From assembly GCA_027886185.1 (NCBI GenBank), contig WOAB01000109.1:9590501-9654500 (forward strand): a stretch of 64,000 bases of DNA. Direction: 5' to 3'. The notes below the pieces were generated by a model. The model saw only the letters and a list, made by a program, of their open reading frames with translations. It searched no databases and was not told where the DNA came from. A program made the translations under genes and the position numbers. The DNA is from Rheum nobile. Taxonomy: Eukaryota; Streptophyta; Magnoliopsida; Caryophyllales; Polygonaceae. Of this stretch, positions 1-9,924 are shown piece after piece (position 1 is the stretch's first letter; each line of letters begins with the position of its first letter).

Positions 1-329
1 GCTTTGCACGTAATTTAAGTCTTCTTTCGACTAGGCATAGATATTATAGAAGAAAAAAACTTCAATTTGGCCATCAGCATGCTCCAAGACTCGAGCATAA
101 TAAGCACCGCATGATCATATATATGCAACCCAGATGGCCAGATCCACATGGAAAGGGCATATTCCATAGAGTATAAGCACAGACCCAATTCATAGTGCCA
201 AAACATAAATAAGATAATTACAAGCACCCCTGCAGCATAAAAAGTTACAGGAGACAGGCATAATGGCAAAACCCCAAATAAGAGAAAAAATCCAACCAAA
301 AAACTGAATTTTTTTTTTCAGCATGATAC

Positions 330-2651
330 CTGAAGACTGAATCAGATGAAAGAACTCCAAGATGAGTATCACTGTAAGGGTGCCATGTTGACTGCAGTAG
401 ACGGATGGCACCGTTGCAGCCCAAAAATAATTCTGAACCAACGGATATAGTCCTACAGGAAGGTTATAGGTATAATACATTAAAAACATCCTCCATCTAT
501 TCAGATGGAAGGATTCTGGGTAGAGTACAAAAACTTATCAATATGACACTGTGACAATTAACATCAAGCAAGTACCATCAAGCATAGCATATGGTTTACA
601 CAAGCACGAAAACAATAATCCCATTATTTTAGTCCATCTTTCCTTTTCTGGATTTCTGAAGTTTGACCATTTCAACAATGAAAACTGAAAAAGAACTTCA
701 AATTCTTAATTGACAATTGAATTGCATAATAATAGGTTCCTATAGATACTTCCATCCAGTTAGACACATTTGAAAATTTATTCTCTGTGGGGAAAAAAAA
801 CTAGTACACAACTTTAAAATTTTGGTTTGCCATGAAAGTCCAGAACATTGGTCATGTCAGTATGTCATGCATGAAAATGCTCCATTAGATCCAGTCGAAG
901 AATCGATTTGGCATAAAGTCAATAAGAAAACGACCTAAAACTATATAAAGCAAGAGGAAAATCATGGTTTAATTACATAATGTTACAATGTAACTAAGAC
1001 ATGAAATTTGTAGACTAAGTAGAAAATGTTCATAGATTTAGAACGAAAATCTAAGCTTATAGGAGGAAAATTTATGTTTATTTCCCCAGCCAAGTCGTTA
1101 TTATTAGCAGGGATGCAGGAATGGAGTAATTGTAATTGGAAAAAAGAAGGGCCTTGAGAACCTGAGTATGTTTCTTGACTTCTTTATTCAAGTTCCAACA
1201 ATGAACCAATTGGAACCAACTAAGTGTCCTATCCTCACTTCCTCAGAAGTCCAGGCAAGTATACATTATCCTAGTATAGACTGAAAAAAAAAGAGGTTAG
1301 TCGTACTCTAGCATACCTGCATGTAGTAGAATTATCCCTTGTGGAAGTGCGTCCAGAAAGATACATAACACATAAGCCATCGGAACCCGCAAGCAGTAAG
1401 GCTGATCCATTTTTATTGACTGATATTTTATGGACAGCAAACTTCAGATCCACATCTGGGCGCAAGACCTTCATAGTAAATGCAATTACCAAATGAAACA
1501 CCACGAGAATTACAGAATAAAACCATTATACTGATTGAAGGCCCAAAAAAACACACATGTAAAGTACTCATAGTTGAATTCTATCTTTATAGTCAAGACA
1601 TCAGAGATTAGTTTTTGTGTGCATACACATATTTGCCAAATTATAACGCCTAAGCAAGTCACAACTAGGTGCCTCTCACTGAGCTCATTGATGCCACTAC
1701 CAGTGTTAGCTCATCCAAAACAGACCAAATAGCTGAATTAATATGTTTCTTTGAAGCATGTTACCAATTGATTCTCCCCATCTAGGAGTATTTCTTCCAC
1801 TGGCCAGCATCAAGAATAAGCCCTTAATTGTGCTAGTATTTCAAATATGTTGATATCTGCAGTGCCCTCAAATTTAAGAGCCTTTTTTTATGCAATGACA
1901 ATTGAAAGGCAAAGACCTTGCATATTTGCAACTCTTTGCTCATACGTTTTCAAAAAACTTCCTAGAATAAGAGCCGGAACAAACGCCAATAGGTGCCAAA
2001 CTGCATTTAGATCTTCCAAAACAGAGCTATCTCTTAATCCAAATCCCAGAAGGAATCACATTTAAAACCACGCAAGTACAATGGTAGACAGCCAGTGCTC
2101 TACTCCTTTCACCCCATAAAGTATTCATTGGTCATAATCTATCAAAACAATCATATAAAAAACCTCAAGTTCCATTCTCCAAAACAGCAAATTCTAGAAG
2201 AAAACGAACCTAACCTAAACAACAACGCCAAACAAGATTAAAGCACAAACCTACAATATTAAACAAGCAATAGAGCACTGCTAAACCCTAAAAAGCTCCA
2301 GTTCGACAAAACACCAGAATAAAAGTGACAGTATAGCTTCCAACAGACCTTAGAGGGAGAAGCGGCAGTAACAGAATGCTCATCGGGCTCACCCAACCGG
2401 ATGGCAATACGGTGCAAGCACTGCTTCGCAGAATCCCATAAGTACAGGCGAGAAGCTCCGTCCCACGCCATCAGATTCGTCATTGAATTCTCGCCGGTGG
2501 ACGATTCTCCGGCGCCGGAGGAGGTGAACACGGGGTGCACATTGAGAGGAAGCCATTCGACCTCGTCCTTAGGCGTCGGCGGCGTTCGGGTGTTGGGGCT
2601 CCGACCCGGTTTATCTAGGGTTGTATCAGGCAAATCGAAGTTGAACCTCAT
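330..2651 (-). CDS. MOS7: NUP88/MOS7-like nucleoporin, 5' portion (three exons, runs off the window)
   Basis: Three minus-strand exons are visible: 2349-2651 (ATG at 2651-2649), 1317-1468 and 330-452. All have GT/AG borders, and the reading frame continues across both introns. Exon 1 encodes a start MRFNFDLPDTT, an acidic/proline linker, then LPLNVHPVF and NLMAWDGASRLYLWD. Exon 2 encodes SVNKNGSALLLAGSDGLCVMY. Exon 3 encodes the STWHPYSDTHLGVLSSDSV stretch. This order is that of the N-terminal beta-propeller of plant Nup88 (MOS7), a nuclear-pore component on the cytoplasmic side that affects nuclear retention of export cargo and defence regulators. The propeller remainder and the C-terminal coiled coil lie beyond base 1. 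The 453-1316 and 1469-2348 stretches are introns without other content that I recognise. No stop or frameshift is seen, so the gene looks intact as far as it goes. The family call is from memory, without an alignment. Confidence 0.8.
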
Positions 2652-2930
2652 ATTTGTCTCGCTCGACGCTCTGCTCACTGTTTCCGTCTCTCTCTCTCTC
2701 GGAGTTTCGCCGGGTTTGCGCCGGAAAAGGGCTCCAAAGCTAACTGGCGCGGGCAATTGGAAATTTGGGAGGGTCCAGTCCAGTGAGTACTGTGAAACCA
2801 AAAGGGTAAGTGCGACGTCGTTTTGGATAGTTAAAAAAAACTCCAAAGCTAACCAGGCATTTCTGTCATATCCGATCTTCAACACGACGATTTTCAGCAC
2901 AACAGAGATCTAGCAATGGCAAAATTGGTA
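2652..2930 (-). promoter_or_regulatory. 5' leader/promoter region of the NUP88-like gene
   Basis: The 280 bases upstream of the minus-strand ATG are more GC-rich than the flanks and contain a short CT/GA tract near 2688-2700, usual for plant 5' leaders. The frame stays open upstream of the ATG to 2900, but the family start fits the MRFNFD methionine. No exact TATA box or transcription start can be assigned. Confidence 0.35.
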
Positions 2931-3262
2931 ATTTTATTTCGTTTCTTTGGGTCTCATTTAAAAAAAATTTTGAATCCAAATTGAACTAATTTGATGACTA
3001 TTTTGATCAAATTAAGGGTGATTAAGACTACTGTAGATAAAAGAATAAACTATTTATATTTTCTTGTGAAAAAATAAAATTTGATCATAACTAAGATTAA
3101 TATTAATTCCGAAAATGTATTTTTAACAATTAAACCGAATTAACGATTATATTTTTTTTAAAGACTGGATGATGTGGCGGATGATGGTTGGATGATAAAG
3201 ACACGTAGGCGAATTGAACGTGGTGCCGACACGTAAAACTTATGCCTCTTCTTTAGTGTATA
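2931..3262 (-). mobile_element. Degenerate Helitron 5' end (minus strand) and AT-rich remnant
   Basis: Read on the minus strand from 3262, the sequence starts TATACACTAAAGAAGAGG and continues into a segment with GTGTCGGCACCACGTTCAA. The same segment recurs, diverged, at 12,641-12,773 behind a better Helitron 5' end (TCTATATATATTAAAGG). The expected leading TC is lost here. It directly abuts the CTAG terminus of the neighbouring Helitron, an arrangement known for tandem Helitrons. No 3' end of this copy was found before the NUP88 leader, so it is probably truncated. Confidence 0.4.
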
Positions 3263-3494
3263 CTAGTGAACATGCCCGTATATGATTTTGTTTTAGTAAT
3301 TTTTTATTTCTATTTTTTAAATGAAGATTAAAAAATTATAATTGATTTTATTTATGAATTAGTTTTAATGTTCTACAAATCAATTCTACTATTCTAGTCA
3401 TCTTTATAAAAAACTATATATTAAGAGTTTATTCTTTATTTTATCATATTTGGTCATTGCTATTTCACGCACCCCCTAAATTGCTATTTACCGC

Positions 3495-3605
3495 ACCGCT
3501 TCGTCCGTGACGGACCAAATTCATTCGTCCGTGATGGACAGAGTCCATCCGCGAGTCACGGACGAACAAACTTCATCCGTCACGGACGAAGTTGCTGCCT
3601 TTAAA
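3495..3605. repeat. Subterminal inverted-repeat words, left end of the MULE
   Basis: Copies of CGTCCGTGACGGAC, CATCCGCGAGTCACGGACG and TCATCCGTCACGGACGAAG follow each other. Each is a near-perfect inverted repeat around a single central G or C. They lie where transposase-binding sites of MULEs are usually expected. Confidence 0.7.
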
Positions 3606-3722
3606 AGCAGCAACTTCGTCCCCTTCGTCATTTCACCCAAAATCAGAACTCGCTCTCTCCTCCCTTCGTCCTCTTCGCTCTCTTTCGTTCCATTCGTCAC
3701 GTATCAATCGAATTCGTCCATT

Positions 3723-5225
3723 ATGAACCGACAGGTTAGTTAAATCTATTATTGTTCTTGGCTTAGTTTAATGGTTTTGAAATTATTGAATGTTATTTGA
3801 ATTTTTTTGATGAATTAGGTTTTAGGGTTTAAGTGTTTAATGTCAGATTTACTTGTATACATGTTGTTTGAAAGTTGTTTGAAACCCAAAAATTGCTTGG
3901 ATCTGGACAAAAGTTGTTCGAAATGATGTGGTTGAATTGCTTGGATCTGGACGGATCTGTTTAATCCGTCACGAACGGAATGTGTTGATCTGTCACAGAC
4001 ATATCAACTTGATCCGTCACGGACGGATCTTGTTCATCATGTGTGTAAGTGTGTTGTGTTCTTGCAATTTGTGTGATGCTTGATTTATCTTTTATATGTA
4101 TGTGTGTTGTGATCTAGGTTTATGATGTTATATGTTCAATGATATGAATTGGTTATTCACTGCATGTAGAATTCATTGTTTTTTGTTGATTCTAATGTGT
4201 TGTTTTTTCCTTTTACAGATGGATAACGAGACAAGATATGCCCGCCATCGAAGGCGGAACACAGTCCGTGAGGGACAAGATTAGGACCGCATTGTATACC
4301 AAAGAAGGGATCAGTCGAAGAAAAAATCAAAAACAGGCGACGGGGCGGGACCAAGCACAATAAATGAATCGGTGGAGGAAGCAGCATATGCAGACCCGCC
4401 ACTAAACACAATGGCGTTTAACGATCCACCAATATACCAGAATGTTAACTCAGATGTGGTAAGTAACTATACATATGCTTAGAGAATAACTTGTCGGTTA
4501 TTTAATATTGTTTCTAATAATTTATTTTATAGTATCAGTCATGGTATGTACCTCCTGCACCTGAGCAACCTAGTGGTTGGCCCATGTGGCCAGGAGATAT
4601 GAGTGGGCAAGGTGTTTGGCCCGCTCAACAGCCTAGCTTTGAGGAACCGGCAGAGGAACCGACTGCTTCTACATAGCCTAGGCAGGGTAGACACCCTAGG
4701 CAGTAGGGTAGACAGCGTAGACAGACTGGAGGTCGGGATGCTATCGATCCAAAGTTAATAAGACCTGTACCGGGAGGTCCAGAGATCCCAGACATGTTGT
4801 TTAGCTTCACTGCCCACACAACATATTTCATTCATCAGGGCATCGTAAGTTATCAAAACTTGACGCTGTTATTAATTATTTCCCTATTTATTGTTGTATC
4901 TAACATGTTCTTTTTATAGGCGCGAGAAAATCTCACGTTTCAGCACAGACATGAGCAGCTAAAGAAATGGAGGCTAGACGATCACTCTACATGGTGCCAT
5001 CTTGCCCGCAACAGCTGCATCACACATTTGCAGGACCTGATCTACACTTATGTAGATCAACCTTTGATTTCTGCATTTGTGGAGCGATGACAGTCAGAGA
5101 CCAATTCATTTCATATGCCATTTGAAGAGATGACGATCACTCTCCTGGATGTCGACATGATTTTGGGCCTCAAATTGATGGACACAGAATGGGACCTCGT
5201 CTCTTTCTTCTGGAAGAAGGTCTGA
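3723..5225 (+). pseudogene. Plant mobile domain (PMD, MAIN/MAIL1-like) gene, broken and 3'-truncated
   Basis: A short first exon (ATG 3723-3725, codons MNRQ) ends at 3734 with a GTTAGT donor. Further exons at 4219-4458, 4533-4844 and 4920-5225 have clean GTAAGT donors and TTATAG-like acceptors, and the phase is kept throughout. The last exon encodes the PMD signature region: LISAFVER, then FHMPFEEMTITLLDVDMILGL. PMD proteins are linked to silencing and genome maintenance, and transposons also carry the domain. In-frame stops occur at 4282-4284, 4674-4676 and 5088-5090; the last replaces what is normally a Trp after VER. Only about 100 residues of the PMD remain. The frame then ends at 5223-5225, where it meets the oppositely oriented OTU gene, so a deletion probably joined the two genes. 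Confidence 0.7.
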
Positions 5226-5593
5226 ACGCCATCAGCTGAGTAGTGAATGGATCATACAGATAAGCAGCAGAGACATCTTGTGCATGCTCCCACATGAGAA
5301 ATACTGGAGGCAACGGTGGCGCCTCTGATAGGGCCATCTACAAAATAATGGAGAACTTATTCACTTGCCTAGTTAATGAATTTAAATAATCAATAAAAAA
5401 TGATTAAATGATTAGTACCATATCGAAATAAAATGACTCTCCTTCTGAACATGGCAGATGCATGTCGTCTTTAGCTTAGCACCCCTGGGATGATGTAGAA
5501 CCGCTTACAAAGGCAAGAAAGTAGCGTTTATACCACCCACCACGACAACTGCACAATTGAATGCAAAAGCGACTAGACAACCCATATCTGGAA

Positions 5594-7741
5594 TAGAGCT
5601 GGCCACGGTTCATGAACCGGAACCTGAACCGGCTACCCCCCGGAATCGGCGGTCCGGTTCAGGTTCAGCCGGTTTCCCGCCGGTTCGGAATCCGGTTCGA
5701 AAATTTTTAAAAATTTAAAAAAATATAAAACATTTTTCAAAAAAAATACATTAAAAAAAGGGCTTGAACTTAATAGTGATTATAATTATTTAAATATTTT
5801 TTTAATGTGTTTATGATTTTTGTAGCTTTAATAAGATTTAATCATTTAAAGAGTAATGTAGGATATAAGACTCTAGGTTAGGGTGTATAGTTTAGGGTTA
5901 ATGATTTGTATTTAAGGTTTTGTATTGTTTATGGTTTATGGTTAGGTTTTATTTTAAATTTAATTATTTGAACGTTTTTAATGTGTTTATGTTTTTTGTA
6001 GCTTTTTTAAGATTTAATCATTTAAAGAGTAATGTAGGATATAAGACTTTAGGTTAGGGTGTATAGTTTAGGGTTAAGGGTTTGTATTTTAAGGTATTGT
6101 ATTGTTTATGGTTTATGGTTAGGTTTTATTTTAAATTTAATTATTTGAACGTTTTTAATGTGTTTATGTTTTTTGTAGCTTTTTTAAGATTTAATCATTT
6201 AAAGAGAAATATAGGATATAAGACTCTAGGTTAAGGTGTATAGTTTAGGGTTTGTATTTTAAGGTTTTGTATTGTTTATGGTTTATGATTAGGTTTTATT
6301 TTAAATTTAATTATTTGAACATTTTTAATGTGTTTATGTTTTTTGTAGCTTTTTTAAAATTTAATCATTTAAAGAGTAATGTAGGATATAAGACTTTAGG
6401 TTAGGGTGTATAGTTTAGGGTTAAGGGTTTGTATTTTAAGGTATTGTATTGTTTATGGTTTATGGTTAGGTTTTATTTTAAATTTAATTATTTGAACGTT
6501 TTTAATGTGTTTATGTTTTTTGTAGCTTTTTTAAGATTTAATCATTTAAAGAGAAATATAGGATATAAGACTCTAGGTTAAGGTGTATAGTTTAGGGTTT
6601 GTATTTTAAGGTTTTGTATTGTTTATGGTTTATGATTAGGTTTTATTTTAAATTTAATTATTTGAACATTTTTAATGTGTTTATGTTTTTTGTAGCTTTA
6701 ATAAGATTTAATCATTTAAAGAGTAATGTAGGATATAAGACTCTAGGTTAGGGTGTATACTTTAGGGTTAAGGGTTTGTATTTTAAGGATTTGTATTGTT
6801 TATGGTTAGGTTTTATTTTAAATTTAATTATTTGAACGTTTTTAATGTGTTTATGTTTTTTGTAGCTTTTTCTAGATTTAATCATTTAAAGAGTAATGTA
6901 GGATATAAGACTCTAGGTTAGGGTGTATAGTTTAGGGTTAAGGGTTTGTATTTTAAGGTTTTGTATTATTTATGATTTATGGTTAGGTTTTATTTTAAAT
7001 TTAATTATTTGAACGTTTTTAATGTGTTTATGTTTTTTTGTAGCTTTTTTAATATTTAATCATTTAAAGAGTAATGTAGGATATAAGACTCTAGGTTAGG
7101 GTATATAGTTTAGGGTTAAGGATTTGTATTTTAAGGTTTTATATTGTTTATGGTTTATGGTTAGGTTTTATTTTAAATTTATTTATTTGAACATTTTTAA
7201 ATTGTTTATGTTTTTTGTAGCTTTTTTTAAGATTTAAAGGGCAATTTAAGTATGTAACATTATATGATTTAGGTTAGGGTTTATAGTTTTAGGGTTAAGG
7301 GTCTGTATTTTAAGGTTTTGTACAACTATATGGTTAGTTTTTTTATATTTAATTATTTAAACATATTTTTAATGTGTTTATGATTGTTTTAGCTTTTTTA
7401 AGATTTAAAAGGTAATGTAATTATGTAACATTATATGGGTTTGGGGTTTTAGTTTATTTAGGATTTTAGGGGTGTTTTGGATTTTAGGGTAATGGGTATA
7501 TTTTATTTTTTTAATATTTATTTTTCGCCTGAAACGCCGGTTAACCGCCGGATTGAACCGCCAGTTCGTGAACCGGTTGTTGAACCGCCTACGAACCGGT
7601 TGTTGAACCGCCGGTTCGGCGGTTCAAGTATACCTTGAACCTGAACTGGCCGGGACCTTGAACCGCCGGTCCGGTTCAGGGTTTGATCCGGTCCGGTTCC
7701 GGTCCGATTCATCGATTTCGGTTCAGGATTGGCCATCTCTA
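5594..7741. mobile_element. Non-autonomous hAT element, 2148 bp, TSD ATCTGGAA
   Basis: The termini are TAGAGCTGGCCACGGTTC at the left and the complement of TAGAGATGGCCAATCCTG at the right. The 8-bp target duplication ATCTGGAA is perfect (5586-5593 and 7742-7749). Both ends have the dense GGTTC/CCGGTTC subterminal repeats common in hAT elements. No transposase frame is present. The interior is an AT-rich tandem array. It inserted into the OTU domain of the MULE gene after that gene existed, and the flanking protein frame continues on both sides. Confidence 0.88.
5755..7440. repeat. Tandem array of about ten 170-178 bp AT-rich units inside the hAT element
   Basis: The marker GATTTAATCATTTAAAGAG recurs at about 5835, 6011, 6188, 6358, 6535, 6705, 6875, 7053 and, degenerate, 7231 and 7403. 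Each unit also contains a TTTAGGGTTAAGGG stretch that resembles plant telomere repeats (TTTAGGG), a GTTTATGGTTTATGG stretch and TTTTTTGTAGCTTTT. Spacings alternate 176-178 and 170, from small indels. The outer units are the most diverged. Confidence 0.85.
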
Positions 7742-8174
7742 ATCTGGAAGCACCATCCAAGTCTTCTCTGGGGCCATCCTATCGTCAAACCATGTAAGTT
7801 GTTCCAGTACTGTATCCAGCGTCGTCGGAAAGATGCAAGTCTTAGCATACAATGACATGATTTCTTTCACCTTATCAATCATGGATTGTCGGACGATCCT
7901 CCATTGTTCCTGTCCGATGCCTATTTGATCTGCAACGGCTCTGTATCCACAGTTTCCATCACCAACAATATCAAAGTAACCGTTCATGTGTTCGTGCATA
8001 CACGACGAAACTATATCCATATACGGTTCAAAGTCTTTAATGAAGGAATGTGGAGCATGAAAAGGTGGTGGAAACATTTGACCCACTGGATTCTTGGGAG
8101 CTCTAACCTGAGATGGCCTCAAAGGAGTGGTAGGAGCTGTAGGGCTTGGTGTAGGTGTACTAGTGGGCTTTGGT

Positions 8175-8235
8175 GGCCTACCTCGTTGCTTCTTAGGAGG
8201 GGTCGCTTTGGTGGCCTACCTCGTTGGATCCGACC
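8175..8235. repeat. 20-bp direct repeat at the site of the lost transposase core
   Basis: TTTGGTGGCCTACCTCGTTG occurs twice, about 45 bases apart, exactly where the FAR1-like part joins the proline-rich linker before the OTU domain. Short direct repeats at a deletion junction suggest slippage or microhomology repair. Confidence 0.6.
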
Positions 8236-9124
8236 TATACTCCATAAAGTAGTTGTTCTCCTTGCACTTATGGAAGAACTCTTGGACCACGGTTCTTCCT
8301 TCCATCTCACTATGTCGGACATTGTACACTTCATTGTACACTTGCTTCATTTTAGTGCAGTTGTTCGGGTCCTGGTTAAGTGTTGTTGTAATCTTTGATG
8401 GTTTACTAAGATTTTCTGTCATGACCTTACACAACTTCTTCTGCTTAGGTGTCATCCTTCCAGCTAATGCATGCCCGTACAAGTCATCACCAATGACATG
8501 GTTATGGGTTCCAACAACTACCTTGATTGTATATGAGTCCCTCGGTTTTTCTTGACACAACAATTTGAATGGACAATCACATTTTTTGCTCCTTGTTCTT
8601 TGCCTTACTCTGTTTTCATCTTTAGGAATGTAAATTTCCGCTTTTTCACACAACAGTCATGACATCCGAAGGCTTCCTCCACCAAAGTTTCTATCCCGAC
8701 CAATAGTGATGCAGAAGTGATTATCAATGCAATCTGTCTAGCCCATTTAATTGCATCATCTCTGGAGCCGAATACTTCATCCGTGGTAAACTTCTCTAAA
8801 TAATCTTCTGAAACAATCACTTCTTCAGGTGTAGGATAATAAAATTGCGGTTGTGTGTGTAATGCCGGAAACCCATACTTAGGTGGAGCCTGCCACCTTA
8901 CAGACGGAATTCCACTACGAGCAAAACAATCTAATCCCGGCATATGAGGTTGTTGAAGCGCCATAGGTTCGCCGAACAACCCAAGTGAGAAGGACAGTGG
9001 TGCCATGTCCCACGCATCATTCAGGGACAGATTGTTAATACCGTTGTTCACGATATTGTTCTCCTATTGAAGTAAAAAAACAAGTTAGCATAGAAGCATG
9101 TAAGAATCCAGTTTCTGTCAAACA

Positions 9125-9260
9125 CATCCATCCGTGACGAATAGACACATTCCATCCGTGACGGATGGTATCACCCCATCTGTCACGTATGAAGTGCATC
9201 CATACGTGACGGATGAAAGACATTCATCCGTGACAGATGGCACAAGTCCATCCGCCACAG
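9125..9260. repeat. Cluster of CATCCGTGACGGATG words in the MULE 5' intron
   Basis: Five to six related words lie within 135 bases: CCATCCGTGACGAATAG, CCATCCGTGACGGATGG, CATCTGTCACGTATG, CATACGTGACGGATG, CATCCGTGACAGATG and TCCATCCGCCACAGAC. The complete ones are inverted repeats with a single central base. They lie in the intron between exons 1 and 2 of the FAR1/OTU gene. Confidence 0.75.
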
Positions 9261-9794
9261 ACTGTTTTTCTTTAAAAAAACAGTCGCCGAACAAAGATGA
9301 AGTTTTGCAGTTTTGTACTCAATATAACAAAGCCCAAACAATCAAACATGCAGTTTTGCACACAAATTCTACAACTTTTTAGTACAACTTAATCAAAGAT
9401 GAAGTTTTTATGAACATATAGTCACAACTATTGAAATTACCTTAAGAAAGTGTTTGTTTTGGGGTAAGAACAACTCAAACATATACATTCACAAGAAAGA
9501 ACCATAAAAATTCTTAACTTTTACTAACATGTAAAGTAAAAGCTTAAAAAACACACCTCATTGTAATGATAACCCCTTGAAACGTCTTCTCCACCATTGA
9601 AGTTGGAAAAATCATCTTCATTTGCCATGGAAATGAATTCTTGGAAATGAATGGAAGATGTGTTGTGGGAGGGAAAGGGAAGAGTGATGGAGAGGTTTAG
9701 GGTTTAATTTTGGCCGTAATATTGATGAAATATGACGGGGTAGTTAATGTTGTTAGGTGAGGACAAGTAACATTCAATTTTCTGGTTGTTTACT

Positions 9795-9895
9795 TCGTCC
9801 GTCACGGACCATGTGCATCCGTCCGTGACAGACCAAAGTGATCCATCCGTCACGGTCGGATGCACATGGTCCGTGATAGACGAAACGGTTCATGA
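9795..9895. repeat. Subterminal inverted-repeat words, right end of the MULE
   Basis: CGTCCGTCACGGACC, CGTCCGTGACAGACC, CATCCGTCACGGTCGGATG and GGTCCGTGATAGACG occur within 100 bases, immediately inside the right TIR. They mirror the cluster at the left end. Confidence 0.7.
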
Positions 9896-9924
9896 AATAG
9901 CAATTTCACTCGTGCGTGAAATAG

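Larger units (their letters stand above)
5170..9628 (-). pseudogene. MULE protein: FAR1-like N-terminus plus C-terminal OTU protease domain, DDE core lost
   Basis: Exon 1 is 9557-9628 (MANEDDFSNFNGG). Exon 2 starts at 9063 and holds a FAR1/WRKY-GCM1-like DNA-binding region: DCCVKK, then KKCDCPFKL and VVGTHNHVIGDDL, with a frameshift near 8640. The next block (MTPKQKKLCKVM, EMEGRTVVQ, NNYFMEYRSDP) normally leads into the MULE transposase. Here the frame hits a stop at 8214-8216 and passes straight to a GRPPKP linker, so the catalytic region is missing. An OTU-type cysteine protease domain follows (DIVGDGNCGYRAVADQIG, with the catalytic Asp/Cys signature, and WFDDRMAPEKTWMVLPD). The hAT element interrupts it at 7741; the domain resumes at 5593 with DMGCLVAF and TFLPL, then a stop. 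A final exon (5337 down to a stop at 5170-5172) overlaps the PMD gene tail-to-tail. MULE proteins with C-terminal OTU domains are a known plant class. Confidence 0.75.
3460..9924. mobile_element. Mutator-like element (MULE) with TIRs and subterminal CCGTGACGG repeats
   Basis: The ends are inverted: CTATTTCACGCAC at 3460-3472 and its complement at 9912-9924. Similarity continues for about 55 bases through a TTGCTATTT block and into the first CGTCCGTGACGGACC word. Subterminal clusters of this word lie at 3500-3600, 9125-9260 and 9795-9890. The cargo is a FAR1-like/OTU gene of the MULE type plus a PMD gene, convergent and both broken. I could not find a clear 8-10 bp target duplication; the bases outside the termini do not match. 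The element is about 4.3 kb once the hAT insertion is removed. The catalytic DDE region is deleted, so it was non-autonomous at the end of its life. Confidence 0.65.

Noticed and set aside
15..299. Long minus-strand frame at the left edge as a membrane protein or next NUP88 exon
   Set aside because: Hydrophobic frame without similarity to the next NUP88 propeller part; it lies in an intron-like AT-rich stretch.
2401..2913. 170-residue plus-strand frame
   Set aside because: It is the antisense shadow of NUP88 exon 1 and its leader.
5640..7740. TTTAGGG-like repeats as an interstitial telomere
   Set aside because: TTTAGGG occurs once per 175-base unit within a hAT element, not as a tandem heptamer array.
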